DNA of 64,000 nucleotides from Otis tarda (lineage: Eukaryota > Chordata > Aves > Otidiformes > Otididae): assembly GCA_026413225.1 (NCBI GenBank), contig CM048552.1:208829553-208893552 (forward strand). The letters are read 5' to 3'. Both the position numbers and the translations under genes were made by a program. Position 1 is the first letter of the stretch, and each line of letters begins with the position of its first letter. This document shows positions 1 through 12,430 of the stretch, in pieces. The notes beneath the pieces were generated by a model. That model did no database searches, was not told the origin of the DNA, and saw only the letters and a list, made by a program, of their open reading frames with translations.

Positions 1-1110
1 TCATTGCTCAGTGGTGTTAGAAGTCTTTGAAATACTTATACAAAAACTGTTACTGAAAATCTAAGAATTATGATTATTGTAGTAAACATCCACCCATTTG
101 CTTTCTAGAAATATATTTATCAGATATTTACTGTACTTGTATCATTTTCAGATGCTTATTCCATGTGAAAAAAGAACATTACATATGCATATGAATGTAT
201 GAAGTCTTTGAAGAACTACTGAGTGCTTAAGAGGTCTGGGCACTGCAGTTCTTGCTGCTTAAACTGGGATCAATTTCTGTCTCAGCTTAAACTGAGAAAT
301 ATTTTAAATTTAAGAGCAGACTATATTCAGTGGCAGAACTCCCAGACCCATAATTCAGAGGAATGAAAGCAGTTTCAAACTGAATCAGAATACAATACAT
401 TAAATCCAAATTCAGACCTTCTTCCAGCTAATTATATTGCCACAGATGGAGGTATGCAATTTACTGAGCATCTGTGCATAGCAAAATTTTGGACAACGTG
501 GGTGGTGCAACTTCTAAATCATACACATGCTGTGACTGAAACAAAGCAAAAAGACTCATTGATGAGAGGGGTTTTTTTTATGATTTCAAACAAATCCAAA
601 GTATTGAATTTCATAGTGCAATTAAATGCATAAAAGCACAGTGGAAAGTCAAGTGCAAACCTGGCCTCATACTGGGAATCAGAAAAACAAATGTGTCCTT
701 TAGGCATAATTCCACTCTCTTTGTGTAAGTCAAAGACAGACTGAAAAAAAAGAACACGTAGATAAAAACAGGATGAGAAGCAGAGCTGGTCAAAGAGCAG
801 AAAATCCCGTTCACAGGATACCTCCACTAGAAAATGGACTGCTCTTCTTGGCATCTTTGCTCTCTTCTAGTATTTACTGCTTGCAGATTTCTCACAGCTG
901 CATCTTTGCCAGCTTAACTTTTCAGCTGGGGAGCTGCTGCCGAAAGATTCTGATCAGATATGTAGGCAATACTTCCTTCAGCTAACCCCCACTGTCTGGA
1001 CCTGCTGTGACTCCGGCATCCCAGTAATACTTGAGAGGCAAGGAAAGAAAGGTAGACGTGATCAAATGTGCCCAAGCACAGTTATTTGGTATCTCAGTCT
1101 CTGCCTTCTG

Positions 1111-1140
1111 TCAACTGACAGTGGTATCAACTGACAGTGG
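1111..1140. repeat. 16-bp tandem duplication
   Basis: TCAACTGACAGTGGTA is followed at once by TCAACTGACAGTGG, giving two almost complete copies of a 16-bp unit. No function is suggested. Confidence 0.8.
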
Positions 1141-1347
1141 AGTGGTATGACTACGTGCTGCTCAATGCATGTCCGTGCACCTGACACAATGAGCTCACAG
1201 GATGTTTTGTATCACTGGTATTTTGAGTAATATTTCATGTGAGCGCATGTATCGCTCCCCTGTAAATTGACTTCAACCACCTAATAAATCTCATAGGGGC
1301 ATCAAGCATTTTTTGTCTGTGTGATGAAAACTAAATCCAAGAGGGGG

Positions 1348-1363
1348 AAAAAAAAAAAAAAAA
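1348..1363 (+). repeat. A16 homopolymer
   Basis: Sixteen A bases follow GAGGGGG. No adjoining retrotransposon body was recognised, so it is listed only as a simple repeat. Confidence 0.9.
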
Positions 1364-4144
1364 GCCAGGACAGTCACAACCCCATGACGTCTGCACTATC
1401 ACCAGTCAGTGAATTCAATTATGGATCAAGAAAGAGTAAACACCTTTCCAACCAACCAGCTAGTGTTTGTGCTACAGACTTTCTGCTGCTGTTACGCGTT
1501 GTTGCTGGCTTTATGCTGCCACGGGAGGACAGATGATATTTGATCTGGCATACAAATAGGATTCAGGCATAGAGGGTGCCATACTGACACAAAACCGGTC
1601 AAATGGATGGATTCCCTGCAACATCAAACCACAGCCCATGAGGCTACAAAGTGCTGCACACACAGCACCCTCTTTGCTCAGGGTAGACCCTGAACCTTTC
1701 CAAATTCCCATATGAATACTTTCCTTGATTGCTTTTAGGAAACAGGACTTTCACAAATATTGTATCTGTGCAGAAAACATGGACAACTTAGCTGAAAGGG
1801 GGAAGTGCTACACCATTCGCTTGCATCCACAGTAGGAAACTAACAATGTATTTATGCACAATAAATCATGCTGAGCCTGTTTCCCATCTGCTCCCATGGC
1901 AAACATGCTTCCACGTGCCATTTCTGCCTGTCTTCGTTTATGCAGCCCTCACTGACAGCTTCAGTAAAAGGCTACTGGATCCCAGAGCAAGGAGGCTGTA
2001 CCAACAAGCACATCTCTTGTCCCTCATACCAAGTGTTTCCTGATTTTTTCTGGAGGGATGAGTTCTAACTGCCTCTGCTCTTGAGGTTCACATTTCCTAT
2101 AGTGCCAGGTTTTTGCCTCTTCATCTGCCTCATCCTTCACCACAGTCCAGCCTCAGCTGTGGATCTCACTCTACTTGGTGCTGAGAAAGAGAAGGATCAA
2201 GATCTGAAGCACAAGAATGACAGCCGTAAGGAGTAATACTTGTGGTCCTCCTCCTCTCTCACATGGACACTATTAACCCCTCCTTTACCAGCAGCCAGAA
2301 CAGCAAATGGAATTTTGCAGGGTTTTTCTCCCTGGCTTTTTATCCTGGTCCCATTCTTATCTCCAGTCTTTTCCCATCCCACGGTTGGAGCATCTTGGAT
2401 GTTGCCCTGTCCCATCCCCTTTCCTGTGGGTCAGCAGAACTGAATCTTGCTGTCCTGAGAAGCCCTTAGCTGCCTCTGGAGATAGATGCAAACGAAACAA
2501 AGATTAAGCTGATTCCTTAATGAGCTTAGTCAGGAAAAAGCAACAACACCAGCATACGCATCTGCCCTGCCATAAAAATCAAAGAGCGGATTTCATATAA
2601 TTGCCTGAACACCTCCTGTTATTAGTTGGCAAACAATACAGAGCTACACAGTGATCACAAAATCTGTTCGCCGAGCCATATCAAGTATGAACAAATTCAT
2701 AAACACTGTCATCTTACTGCAAACATTTCACAAAGAGAAGTAAGCCTTATTTTTTTCCCAATAAATTATTTACCAGTCAAAATTTGTGATAATGCAGCTA
2801 TAGAAGTAATATACAGTATTTTTTATGTGAAGAAAATTATCCGAGTTCATCCAGATGAATTAATTGAATGAGTTTAATAATTTAAAGATTTATCCAAGAG
2901 TTTCAGTTTCAGTGCAAAGATCAATGGAGGTACAAAGCTTCCAGTGCTGCGTATACATCTCTGGTTACAAGCATAAGGGGTGAAACTACTCCGTATCTGG
3001 CCAGAGCACAGTATTTATGAAAGAAAATTTGCTGTGAATAGCTCTGAATATCTATTTTCATCGTGGCTGGTTTTCTATAGCTAATATTAATTAACAGTAC
3101 CTATTTTTCCCCCTCCTTGGAGTCCATGAATTAATAATAATCCACATGAAATGGTGACTGTGTAGCATAGGAATAATTTTTAAGAAGGACAATACTTTCA
3201 AGAACTTTCAGGTAGTTTTATGCATTCTAAAGAGGAGAAAAGTAGCTTTTTGTTTTGGATCATTTAACTAGCTAAGTGTTATGACTATATTGAGCATTTT
3301 GTAAAAGGGACATATAAGCCCCAAATTTCACAATATCTCAGCAGCCACATTTAGAATAAAATATTTTTTTTAAATATCTCAGTCTTAGATGCTAGGTATA
3401 TCACCACACATTCTGATATTTGAAAATCTGGTCCTGATATAGGTGCTGTTTGCCTCTGAAAAATTAAGACTTCCTATGACATGGCTAATCCACCCTTTGG
3501 GTTTTAAAATGCCACTTTCATTGTTTTAATGTGTTAGCTAACCCTCTCCGCCCAGCCCTAGTGAATACTATACAAACCCTGGAAATGTTCTGTAACTGAC
3601 CTGGGAAGAAGCCAAGAAATGGTTTGCAATAGCCATGATTTTGTTTTACTGTAGTTACAGCTGCTTAGGGGAATGCAACACTTTGCATTCAGTGTGAGCA
3701 GCTGGGCAATGAAGAGAGTGTTTAGGGCTCCACGGCCCTATATCTCTTCTGTGTGAATATGGTTCCTTTTAGTATCTTCCAATTGCTAATGTGTTTGTTC
3801 TCACCATGTCATGGTGAGACGGTCTGCAAGCTCGACCTTGCCCAGCTCAGGGCTGTCTCATGGGGCAGCCACAGTCGGGCAGCAGGAAATTTGGAAGAAA
3901 CTGAAGGAGGTGGGAGAGAAAGCAGGAGGACATAGAGGAGGTTGGAAAGTTGGGAAGGGCTAGCAGAGGTTGGTGTTCCCTCCTTGACTGCACTGCTCCC
4001 TGTCTGATCGCTCTCTGCCCATGGGGGCTTCACTCCAGAGTGGTAGCAGGGTCCTGAACTGCAGGGTGGACCCAGAATCAACATGAGGACAGGCTACATG
4101 AGGGAAGAATAGAGAAAGCTGTAAGGAAAACCACACAGCTTTCA

Positions 4145-4476
4145 CAGAATCATAAAATGGTTTGGGTTGGAAGGGACCTTTAAAGTCCATCCAGTCCAAC
4201 CCCCCTGCAAGGAGCAGGGACATCTCCAACCAGATCAGGTTGCTCAGAGCCTCATCCAACCTGGCCTTGAATGTTTCCAGGGATGGGGCATCCACAACCT
4301 CTCTGGGCAACCTGCTCCAGTTCTTCACCACACTCATTGTAAAAAATTTCTTCCTTATGCCCAGTCTCAATCTACCCTCTCAGTTTAAAATCATTACTCC
4401 TTGTCCCATCGCTACAAGCGCTGCTAAAATGTTTGTCTCCATCTTTCTTCTAGGCTCCCTTTAAGTACTGAAAAGC
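4145..4476 (-). mobile_element. CR1 LINE 3' fragment
   Basis: A 5'-truncated CR1 of about 330 bp lies in reverse orientation, so its 3' end is at the low coordinate. It starts with a degraded tail unit (AGAATCATAAAATGG) and continues with the typical GGTTGGAAGGGACCTTTAAA segment. The minus strand reads the last part of CR1 ORF2, including [20 protein letters not shown], and then runs on past the usual stop. Several frame breaks make it non-functional. It ends in a T-rich stretch near 4476. Confidence 0.95.
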
Positions 4477-5128
4477 TGCATTTTTTTTTTTTATGTTGTC
4501 CCTCAGTGCACTGTGTATATAGGAAGAGATCAGACAAATGAGATCAATTGCTAGAACTATTCCTCTTTTCATTAAAACCATACTCTCCCACTACTGCAGC
4601 TTTCTTACTTGAGACACAAATTGTTGCCTATCTCATATGCATGGATGAGAAATTGCTTGCTGGAATTTTGTAAAATACCTTAAGACCCCTGGCTGAAAGG
4701 TAGTGCAGAATTGCAAATCATTTTACCTTTTCTGAAACATTGCAATGTAATCAGTGGAAAAATGCAGACAAGCCCAAAAGGCTTGTATCAGCCAATAAAT
4801 CCTTTCTTAAAAAATCCCTACAGCAGTATCTGAGACGTAAGTAAAGACACAACTGGTGGTCAAGGAACACTGGAGGATGCAAGTGATAAATTACAGGATG
4901 AGTGGATCTGAATGGCTCTATTGATTACACTGAAAATAAAACTAATGAAACCCAGCCACATACATAAATATACTAGTTCTAGTCATATATCTACTTAAAA
5001 ATCAAAGGAAAAACATTGAATCCAATAAATTTTAGCAAGAAATCAGCTTCTTGCATTAGTTTTCTGAAAGATCTGCTTCTGCTGAACTTGTTTGCATCGG
5101 AATGCAATTGTACCACTTCCACTCTGCA
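4477..5128. other. Unique intronic sequence
   Basis: AT-rich spacer between two CR1 fragments of opposite orientation. It begins with a T-run. Nothing else was recognised. Confidence 0.55.
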
Positions 5129-5598
5129 GGTTTGAGGCCACACCTGGAATACTGTGTCCAGATTTAACCCTTGTTCAGGCTAAAAGAGACATTAAGAAAC
5201 TGGGGAGAGTCCAGAGGAGGGCCATGAAAATTATTAGAGGCTGGAGAACCTGATGAAGAGAGGTCAAAGGTATTGACTTTGATCAGCCTAGAGAAAAGAA
5301 GGCTTGGGGGCATCTAATTACTGTCTTCCAATGCCTGAAAGTTTGTTACAGAGAAGATGGAGGTGCTTCTCTTCAAGAGATGCACTGCAACAGGACAAGA
5401 GGTAAGAGACATGACTTGCTTTGGGGAAAATTCCATCTGGATGTAAGAAATGAGAAGTGATGGAATCACACTTGCTGGAAATATTCAAGACTTGACCTGA
5501 CAGGTCCTTGGATAACCTAGACTAAGGCCCTGCTTTAGGCACAGAGTTGGACTAGATGATGTCCCTTTCAGCACGACATTTTCTGTGATTCTATGATG
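5129..5598 (+). mobile_element. Old, diverged CR1 LINE fragment
   Basis: This plus-strand fragment follows the CR1 3' region: TTTGAGGCCACACCTGGAAT, then AGTCCAGAGGAGGGCCATGA, later GTTGGACTAGATGATGTCCC, and a tail TTCTGTGATTCTATGATG. It is clearly more diverged than the copies at 17.5 and 58.5 kb, and its tail-proximal sequence differs, which suggests an older subfamily. The reading frame is broken by many stops. The 5' limit is approximate. Confidence 0.9.
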
Positions 5599-8500
5599 TA
5601 TAGCTATGTAATGATTGCTAACGGAAGAAACATTTGATGGTGTAACACAGAAAAATTCTTTAATGATTTGGGGCATATTTTCTGAAGGCTCTGCTCTGTA
5701 TATTTCAAAAGCAGTTTATTAGTTATCAAATATTTGATGATAGTTGAATAGAAGAGATGGCCTGAATAATTTAAAAGAAATTTCAGGAAAAAGTTATTAA
5801 CAAAATGCCCATTCATCTATCACCAAAAACTAACTTTTTTTTTTTTAAACTCCTGAGAGCCACTGTAATTCAGACTCTCTTTCTCTAACTTTCTCTATTT
5901 TATTGTCACTGTCACTGTAAGTAAAAAGAAATACCCAAGAAAGATCTTTGGAGAATACCAAAACAGATGCTAATACATTAAAATAAAGATTTCCAGGGCA
6001 TAATGACACAACAAACAGCACCAGAAGTCATCTGTACTGTTGTAATTCCGTGTACTTTTAATTTTGCATCTAACGATTTTAGACAATCTAGTTAAAGACC
6101 TTTGAGAGGTATGAAGAAACAATATTAACTTACTTAAATTCATCAAGAGTTAAAAAAAAATTATCCACGGGAGTATTTCCAGACCTAATGTGTGAATAAT
6201 GAACAAATTACTCTCCTCTCTATATGCGAGTTTTTATAGAGGAAAACCATGTTTTCAGCATGTTAAACTACAACGTCACTAGAATTAGCCTGTAGTGACA
6301 CAATAATCATCTTCACACATGGAAATGGTCTAATTTCTCCATAAGTCAGTGAAAAAGAGGGAAAGGACAGTTCTTGCAGGTTTCTTTTCAGTAACCTGAA
6401 TCAGTGACAATTCCTGTTCCTGCGCTGCATATAGGAATCCTCTTTTTACACTCGTCAGCAGTGTTGATGCTGTCAAGTTATATCAGACAGCAGTATGTGG
6501 GAAAGATATAATGCATCCTCTGGGAGCTGCCACTTATCAAGCAGTTTTCCTCAAGCCCTTCATTTCCCTGAAAGCTGTAGTCTAAAGAAAAACAACTGAA
6601 ATCACATGTCCCAAATTTCACTTCCACTAACGCTGCTTATACGGCTTTGGCAGCTCAGAGAGACTTGTAGTTGCTGTCTTGTGAGTGTAAGTATAAATTT
6701 TGTTCATATATTTGAGAAGATGGTACAGAAATAATTGAACACATTATGAGTTGTGCCCATTTTCTACTTATCAGTAATAAGATGGCAGGCTGTTTATAGT
6801 GAATTATTCAATTGTTTTCTATTCTGTAGGTCAATATTCCATTAAATTTAAATGATGAACACTAAAAGATCAGAGATCAGGTTTTAAATTTAAAATGCCA
6901 CAAAGACCCTTTCCAACATGATCTGTTAAAACAGACTGTGAAAGAGTAGTACCAGACAAGTGCTACCCATGGGAAGGATCCACCTAAATTAGGATTTAGA
7001 CATGAAAATTCACAAAAATCCTAAACCGACATAAATCTCAAGTCAGTGATGATCCCATTTTACGTCCTTTGACTGCCCAGCCCTATAAACACCTAAACTC
7101 ATTAAACACTTCTCCAGCTGGCCAGAAGGTCCCCTGTGGTCATCTATGCCTGCTTTGGCATGTCAATTGAACAGGACCATGAACGGATAAAGTGTTTCAT
7201 GTCCCTGTTGACTCCTTGTGTTTTCAACTGACAAACGCATACCTAACCAGAGCAGACCGGAAAGACTGTGGTCCCTATAAACGAGGGTATACAAGGCACA
7301 AAAGAACATTCCTGATTTACACACCCAAAGGCACATGTCTCAATCTGGATTCCACCCTACAACAGTACTGCTTTCCACTTGTCATCATTATCTAAATATT
7401 TCACCTTGTCTATCCTGTCAAGTTCTCAATACAGTTCCAAAGTTGTTAGAGCAAACTAGTTAGTAATAATAAACATCACCAAGCAAAAACTAGTGTGAAG
7501 AAACTTAGTCACTTGTTATGCAGTGTAAAATAACATAGAAACCTTTTTCAAAAATTCTTATTTCTGAATTATTTAATGATGACTAAGTCTCCATGTAGAT
7601 CGTTTCCTTTTGTTTAACTGAAATATTACAGAGTCACTAATAGTACCTGGCTATGCATTAAAAATAAGAAGTCTTGTAGTTGCCAAAAAGTCTGAAATCA
7701 TCTAACCTGGACATCAAAAACTCTTAGATGCTTAGCATTTCTGAATATAAAACTTCTATATTACCAGTGATTCACAAACAACTACATCAAAGCAGCAGCT
7801 TAGTTCAGTGTTAAGTGACAGGAATGCAGGAACTGCTGTGCTGAATCAGAGAGGTAACTTCATGTAACTGCTTGAACACAGCGAGAGAGACATCCCAAAG
7901 GGAACGCAGATGCTGTCTCTCCCAAATCTCTCCTGGGTTTCACAGTATTTGAACTGTTATTTAAGCTTCAGCACTGTATTCTCTGATTACATTAAAATGT
8001 CAATTCTAATAAAATCATTGTATATTTTTAGCTCTCATCACAATGAACTTCCTGGCTTGTTCATAAGTAGGAGCTACATTTCTATCTCTTCACATTCCAT
8101 CTTTCCCTGCTGCTACCTGATGATCCTGGTGTCATGAGCAGGATATGCATCCTCAGCGTACAGATCCCCACTTTCTCTGCAGACACACGCGAGGTCTCTC
8201 ACCACAGAACCTCCCACTTTCTGCTCCACTTTCAGACACCCACTAAGTCCTCCAAAAACCCCTGGTCCTCCTTCAGATACATACAGAGCATGGACAGGCA
8301 CCAACACCACCCTGCAGCAGAAGTGTAGAAGTTCTTGGTTTTTAAACAATATTATGAATTTTGGGGTTGGCTAGTGTTTTTACTGCTGTAAATAAGTAAG
8401 GTAAAAGGGGCACAAATAAAGCAGGAAATTATATTGAAAGGTGTGGTCTAAATTTTCCCACTATAGGGTTGTACACTTGCTCTACTATTATTTTTAATGG

Positions 8501-9245
8501 CATGGAGTATCTAAAGAAAACACAGTACACACCTTCCAATACAGTGGATGATATAGGCAATTTAAAATTCAAACTCATCAACTTAAATTCCATTCTATGT
8601 GAATTCATTTGTGTTAACTGACAATCATGTGTCAGTCTCCAAAGACAAACTCACAGCATTGAAAAAAATCTAAGCTAAAATTGCTAATAATTTGGAAGTC
8701 ATGCAAGCAATGTGGAAAGTAGGTCCACAGTATAAGGACACAGGTTTTCCAAGTTCATCATTTGTCCTTAATTCTAAGTCTTTGTCCTCTGACACCACCT
8801 CACTTTCAGAGGTCTGAAGCATTCTCAAAACAATCTGCATTACAATTACTCTGCACTGCTAAAAAGGAGCCTACTAAACCCAGAACATGTAAAACTAAAC
8901 ATTTTTTTTTTTCTAAATGTAGCTCATACTGTCTCCTTGGGATATAGGTAGGTCCTGAAAAAATGTCTTTCTGGACACACTACTCTTAACAGCATTTGCT
9001 GAGGACCTTAGGCATGTTTGCTTTGCAGCAGTTGAATTCCACTGAATTTATTGTTATTTCTCTTGGTGCAAGAGAGGAAATGAAACTGGAGAGAGAGCAC
9101 AGAGCATTTCACAGGTCTTCAAGCTCTGCTTCTTCAGTCCTTCTGCTATGGAGGAACAACTGCCATTTTCAGACTCTTATATATCTGTAAGCATACTTGG
9201 GCTCTGGGCATCAGTCCAGCATTGTATCTCCATTATTGGTTCAGA

Positions 9246-9288
9246 GATGAAAGAAAAAGAAAAAAAAAAAAAAGAAGAAAAGAAAGTG
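9246..9288 (+). repeat. A/G-rich low-complexity tract
   Basis: An almost pure purine stretch of the form GAAAGAAAAAGAAAA with an inner A14 run. It is a simple low-complexity repeat. Confidence 0.8.
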
Positions 9289-11305
9289 ACCATGGAGAAC
9301 TCTTCCCACCACCACTAAGAAATATCACTGGACTCCTCGGACTTGGATGGAGAATCGCTTTTGTACTCCAACAAGCCCTTTCTCCTTTACCTTATTTAAG
9401 CAACAGATGTCCCCTTAAAAGTTTTTCCCTGGATGAAGGGTTGTTGGCATCCCTGTAGACTGACTGTCATCAAGATGGAGAAAGTAATATTCTTTCCTCT
9501 GGGGAACAAGTGCATGCCAAAGACGACCAGATATTGCCCCATCGCTCCCCAGCACAGGGGGCAGCAGCAGGCTTTGCAACCGTACACCTCTGGAGTTCAA
9601 CAGCTTCTGTGGGACAGCAGAATGCTGCTTTCTGCTTCAGAGGGTCACTCTCTATATATACTGAGTTTCTACATATGGGTAAAATAATGTCAAAAATATT
9701 ATCCCATCAATCCCTTGCCTATCTATTCTGTACTTATTGTCAGAATACGCTGACATTTTGCAGCATACCTTCTTCAAAGTTCAGCTCTCAACTCATCCTC
9801 CATGTAGTTTGAGACTTTGTCTGTAAAGATCAAGCTTAACAGAGTGCAAAGAAGTCAGATTCACTCATCGTTCAAAGCTACGTTACTGTGGTTAAAAACC
9901 AGCACTTCCGAGAGGCACTAACAGTGGTCATCTCCTTACGTGTCACCTCCTGATACTTCTGTATGAAACTAGATTCCTCCTATGGATAGATTTCAGTCTC
10001 ATTTCTCATTCTTCTATAAGCTATAGGATACATGAACACAGCTTGCTAAGGAAAAATATTTACCAGTAAAATTCTGTAGTAGAAATACTTCACATTTTAT
10101 TATGTTTGTATTTTGTTTTCTTCCCTTTTTTATTTTTAGTGTTTGACAGCACAGTAAAGCCCACATTTTTCAGTGGCAATAATCAAGAGGGTTTCAACCT
10201 GAAAAGTACTTAATTCTTTACTTTCTGTTACATTTTGCTACATGTGTTGTTTTTTTAGTGGCTTTTCATTTGGTAGCTTAACTCCTATCTGCTTTTTGCA
10301 ACATTAGGCACAGATCCATTCAAGATGATGATGATGAGAACAGTGAAAATAATTGAATAAAATCCACCATTTGTAAAATCAATCAACACTTTCCTGTTTG
10401 CTACAAGCAGAATTACAAACCAGCAATGTATTTCATTGGAATTCAATGCCAGTCAAAACTGAAAAAAAAAGAGTTGCTACAGTCAGCATGAAACAGAAAA
10501 AAAAAAATCCCAATATTGCTCACTCTGCTCATTTCCCAAAAACTTTTTGGTACTGACACACGAAGTCACTAACTCACAGAAAGACTTATTGCCCCTTGTT
10601 CAAAATTCACTGGTAAGGCTCATTCCTGACTCACTCACTTTGTTTCTCTATGCTCTTTATATCTTTTATGTCCCTTCAAATTTCTCTGTTGTTCCACAGG
10701 AATAGTGCACAGATTTAATCTGCAGCCTAACATTTATAGTATAAAAAACACCTCTGGGTAAACTCCACTTGAACAAAAACTTCAGAAAACAAAGTCCCCA
10801 ACATCTGATAAGCCAGCTGCATTTCTGCTTTCACTAGATATTTCCTCACTGTGCAAAGAAAAGGAAGATAAAGAGGGAACAAAAGAAATCCTTCCACGGT
10901 GTCTTTCACACCAACTAATAATAGCTTGCCTTCCTATCTGTAATTCACCCTTTCTGGTAAGTGTATCACAACTTAATGAAACAGAGGAAAACTGAAGTTA
11001 CATTACATTATTTATTACTGTAAAGGTGCTAGAATAAGTTCTAGTAGCTCTGAATATAGCAATTTATTTTTTCTTCAGAACATAAACACTAACAAATTCT
11101 GGTTCCCTGCTTCTCATTTACTCTCCAAGTATATTTATCCACACATAAAGATTCACAAATAGGTAATATGATACACAAAGTATACTAGAAGGAACTCCTG
11201 CTCAAGGAAAAATCTTACCAATAGACAGAAATCCTCATCATGTTACTTGAAGACCATCTCAATTATTATCAAATTACAGGACCAATGGATAACTCCTTAC
11301 TGTTG

Positions 11306-11324
11306 CCACCTCCACTGGAGGTGG
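11306..11324. repeat. Short perfect inverted repeat
   Basis: CCACCTCCA and TGGAGGTGG are 9-bp arms around a single C. The palindrome is isolated in AT-rich sequence and has no clear role. Confidence 0.7.
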
Positions 11325-11781
11325 AGAGGTAAGCAATTTCGCCTAGTGCTTTCTAGAATTTGTTACTACATGGTTTTAATTTTATGTAGATCACAGCTAA
11401 AATATTTATCATTAAAGATCTTTTAAACAATGAGCTATTTCATAGCTAAGCTGCACTAGCAAAGCTTATTTAACTGTGAGACAACCAAGCATAATTCATA
11501 GTTTTCTTTTGTTACCTACAAAAGTATTTCCTTGCTAGCAGTCATAGCATGACAAAATATTACAATATTTGCCATCTGCGAAAAGTAAGTTCCACTCTCA
11601 GATGATCTTATCCATTGGTTAAAAACTGAATTGAGCTTGTAGGTACTCTATGGTGTCCAAACCACGTAACCTGAAAATGTAATATCTGAAAATAGCAACT
11701 CCGAGCTGAACATTATTGTCCCATCTGATGTGTCTGTGAGACACAAGCTTCAATGCCCTTGTATTCACCAGCTCATAAGCA

Positions 11782-12308
11782 TGATTCTCCCCCTCTGCTC
11801 AGCTCTCATGAGACCCCACCCAGATTACTGTGTCCAGTTCTGGAGCCCCCAACAAAAGAAGGACATGGACCTGTCGGAGAGAGTCCAGAGGAGGCTATGA
11901 AGATGATCAGAGGGCTGGAGCACCTCTCCTACAAGGACAGGCTGAGAGAGTTGGGGCTGTTCAGTCTGGAGAAGAGGATGCTCTGGGGAGACCTTATAGC
12001 AGCCTTCCAATACCTAAAGGGGGCCTACAGGAAAGATGAGCACAGACTTTTTAGCAGGGGTCATGGTTTTAAAATAGATTCAGACTAGATATAAGGAAGA
12101 CATTTTTTACAATGAGGGTTGTGGAACAGTGGCACAGGTTGCCCAGAGAGGTGGTAGATGCCCCTTTCCTGGAAACATTCAAGGTCAGGTTGGATGAAGC
12201 TCTGAGCAATCTGATTTGGTTGGAGATGTCCCTGCTCCTTGCAGGGGGGTTGGACCAGATGACCTTTAAAGGTCCCTTCCAAACCAAACTGTTCTATGAT
12301 TTTATGAT
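11782..12308 (+). mobile_element. CR1 LINE 3' fragment, about 0.5 kb
   Basis: The fragment starts in the segment GATTCTCCCCCTCTGCTC and ends in two degraded tail units (TTCTATGATTTTATGATT). Translation gives CR1 ORF2 C-terminal words such as [22 protein letters not shown] and [11 protein letters not shown], then [20 protein letters not shown] in a second frame. Internal deletions occur between these blocks, around 12045-12080. It belongs to the same broad group as the copies at 4.1, 14.7, 17.5 and 58.5 kb but carries more mutations than the 58.5-kb copy. Confidence 0.95.
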
Positions 12309-12340
12309 TTTTATCTCTGGGAGTAGGAGCAGGAATTAAC

Positions 12341-12430
12341 TGAAGGTCATACGGTAAATCTGGTAGAGGCAGGAAGAGCTTAGAGCTCCTGGCTCTAAGA
12401 CTTGCTTACCCATTGTGCCATCTAACCGAG
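12341..12430 (+). mobile_element. MIR/L2-like ancient SINE/LINE tail fragment
   Basis: The order GAAGGTCATACGGTAAATC, GGTAGAGGCAGGAAGAGC, CTCCTGGCTCTAAGACTTGC and CCATTGTGCCATCTAACC follows the shared MIR/L2 3' pattern: a 'ggtcacacag..gtaa..ggcagag' block, then an 'acccagg..ctgactc' block, then a 'gtgc..aacc' end. Similarity is by recall of the consensus and is diverged. It sits directly behind a CR1 tail. Confidence 0.5.

Larger units (their letters stand above)
1..4144. other. Unique intronic sequence (presumed DLG2 intron)
   Basis: AT-rich DNA with no recognised gene, RNA or interspersed repeat. It holds an A16 run at 1348-1363 and a 16-bp tandem duplication near 1111-1140. Short open frames here show no family resemblance and no splice context. 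The assignment to DLG2 follows from the exon at 52.8 kb and is inference. Confidence 0.6.
5599..11781. other. Unique intronic sequence
   Basis: Six kilobases of AT-rich DNA without a recognisable gene or interspersed repeat. It holds a T-run near 8901-8912, a purine-rich A/G stretch at 9246-9288 and a short perfect palindrome at 11306-11324. Open frames are short and unlike known proteins. Confidence 0.55.

Noticed and set aside
3960-4370. 136-codon minus-strand frame as a novel gene
   Set aside because: Its N-terminal half is CR1 ORF2 read-through and the rest is unique intron beyond the element.
8750-8785. Minus-strand CAAATGATGAAC word resembling the QMMN codons of the next DLG2 exon
   Set aside because: The flanking codons do not match DLREQ or what follows, and the frame has a stop just before. 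Chance match.
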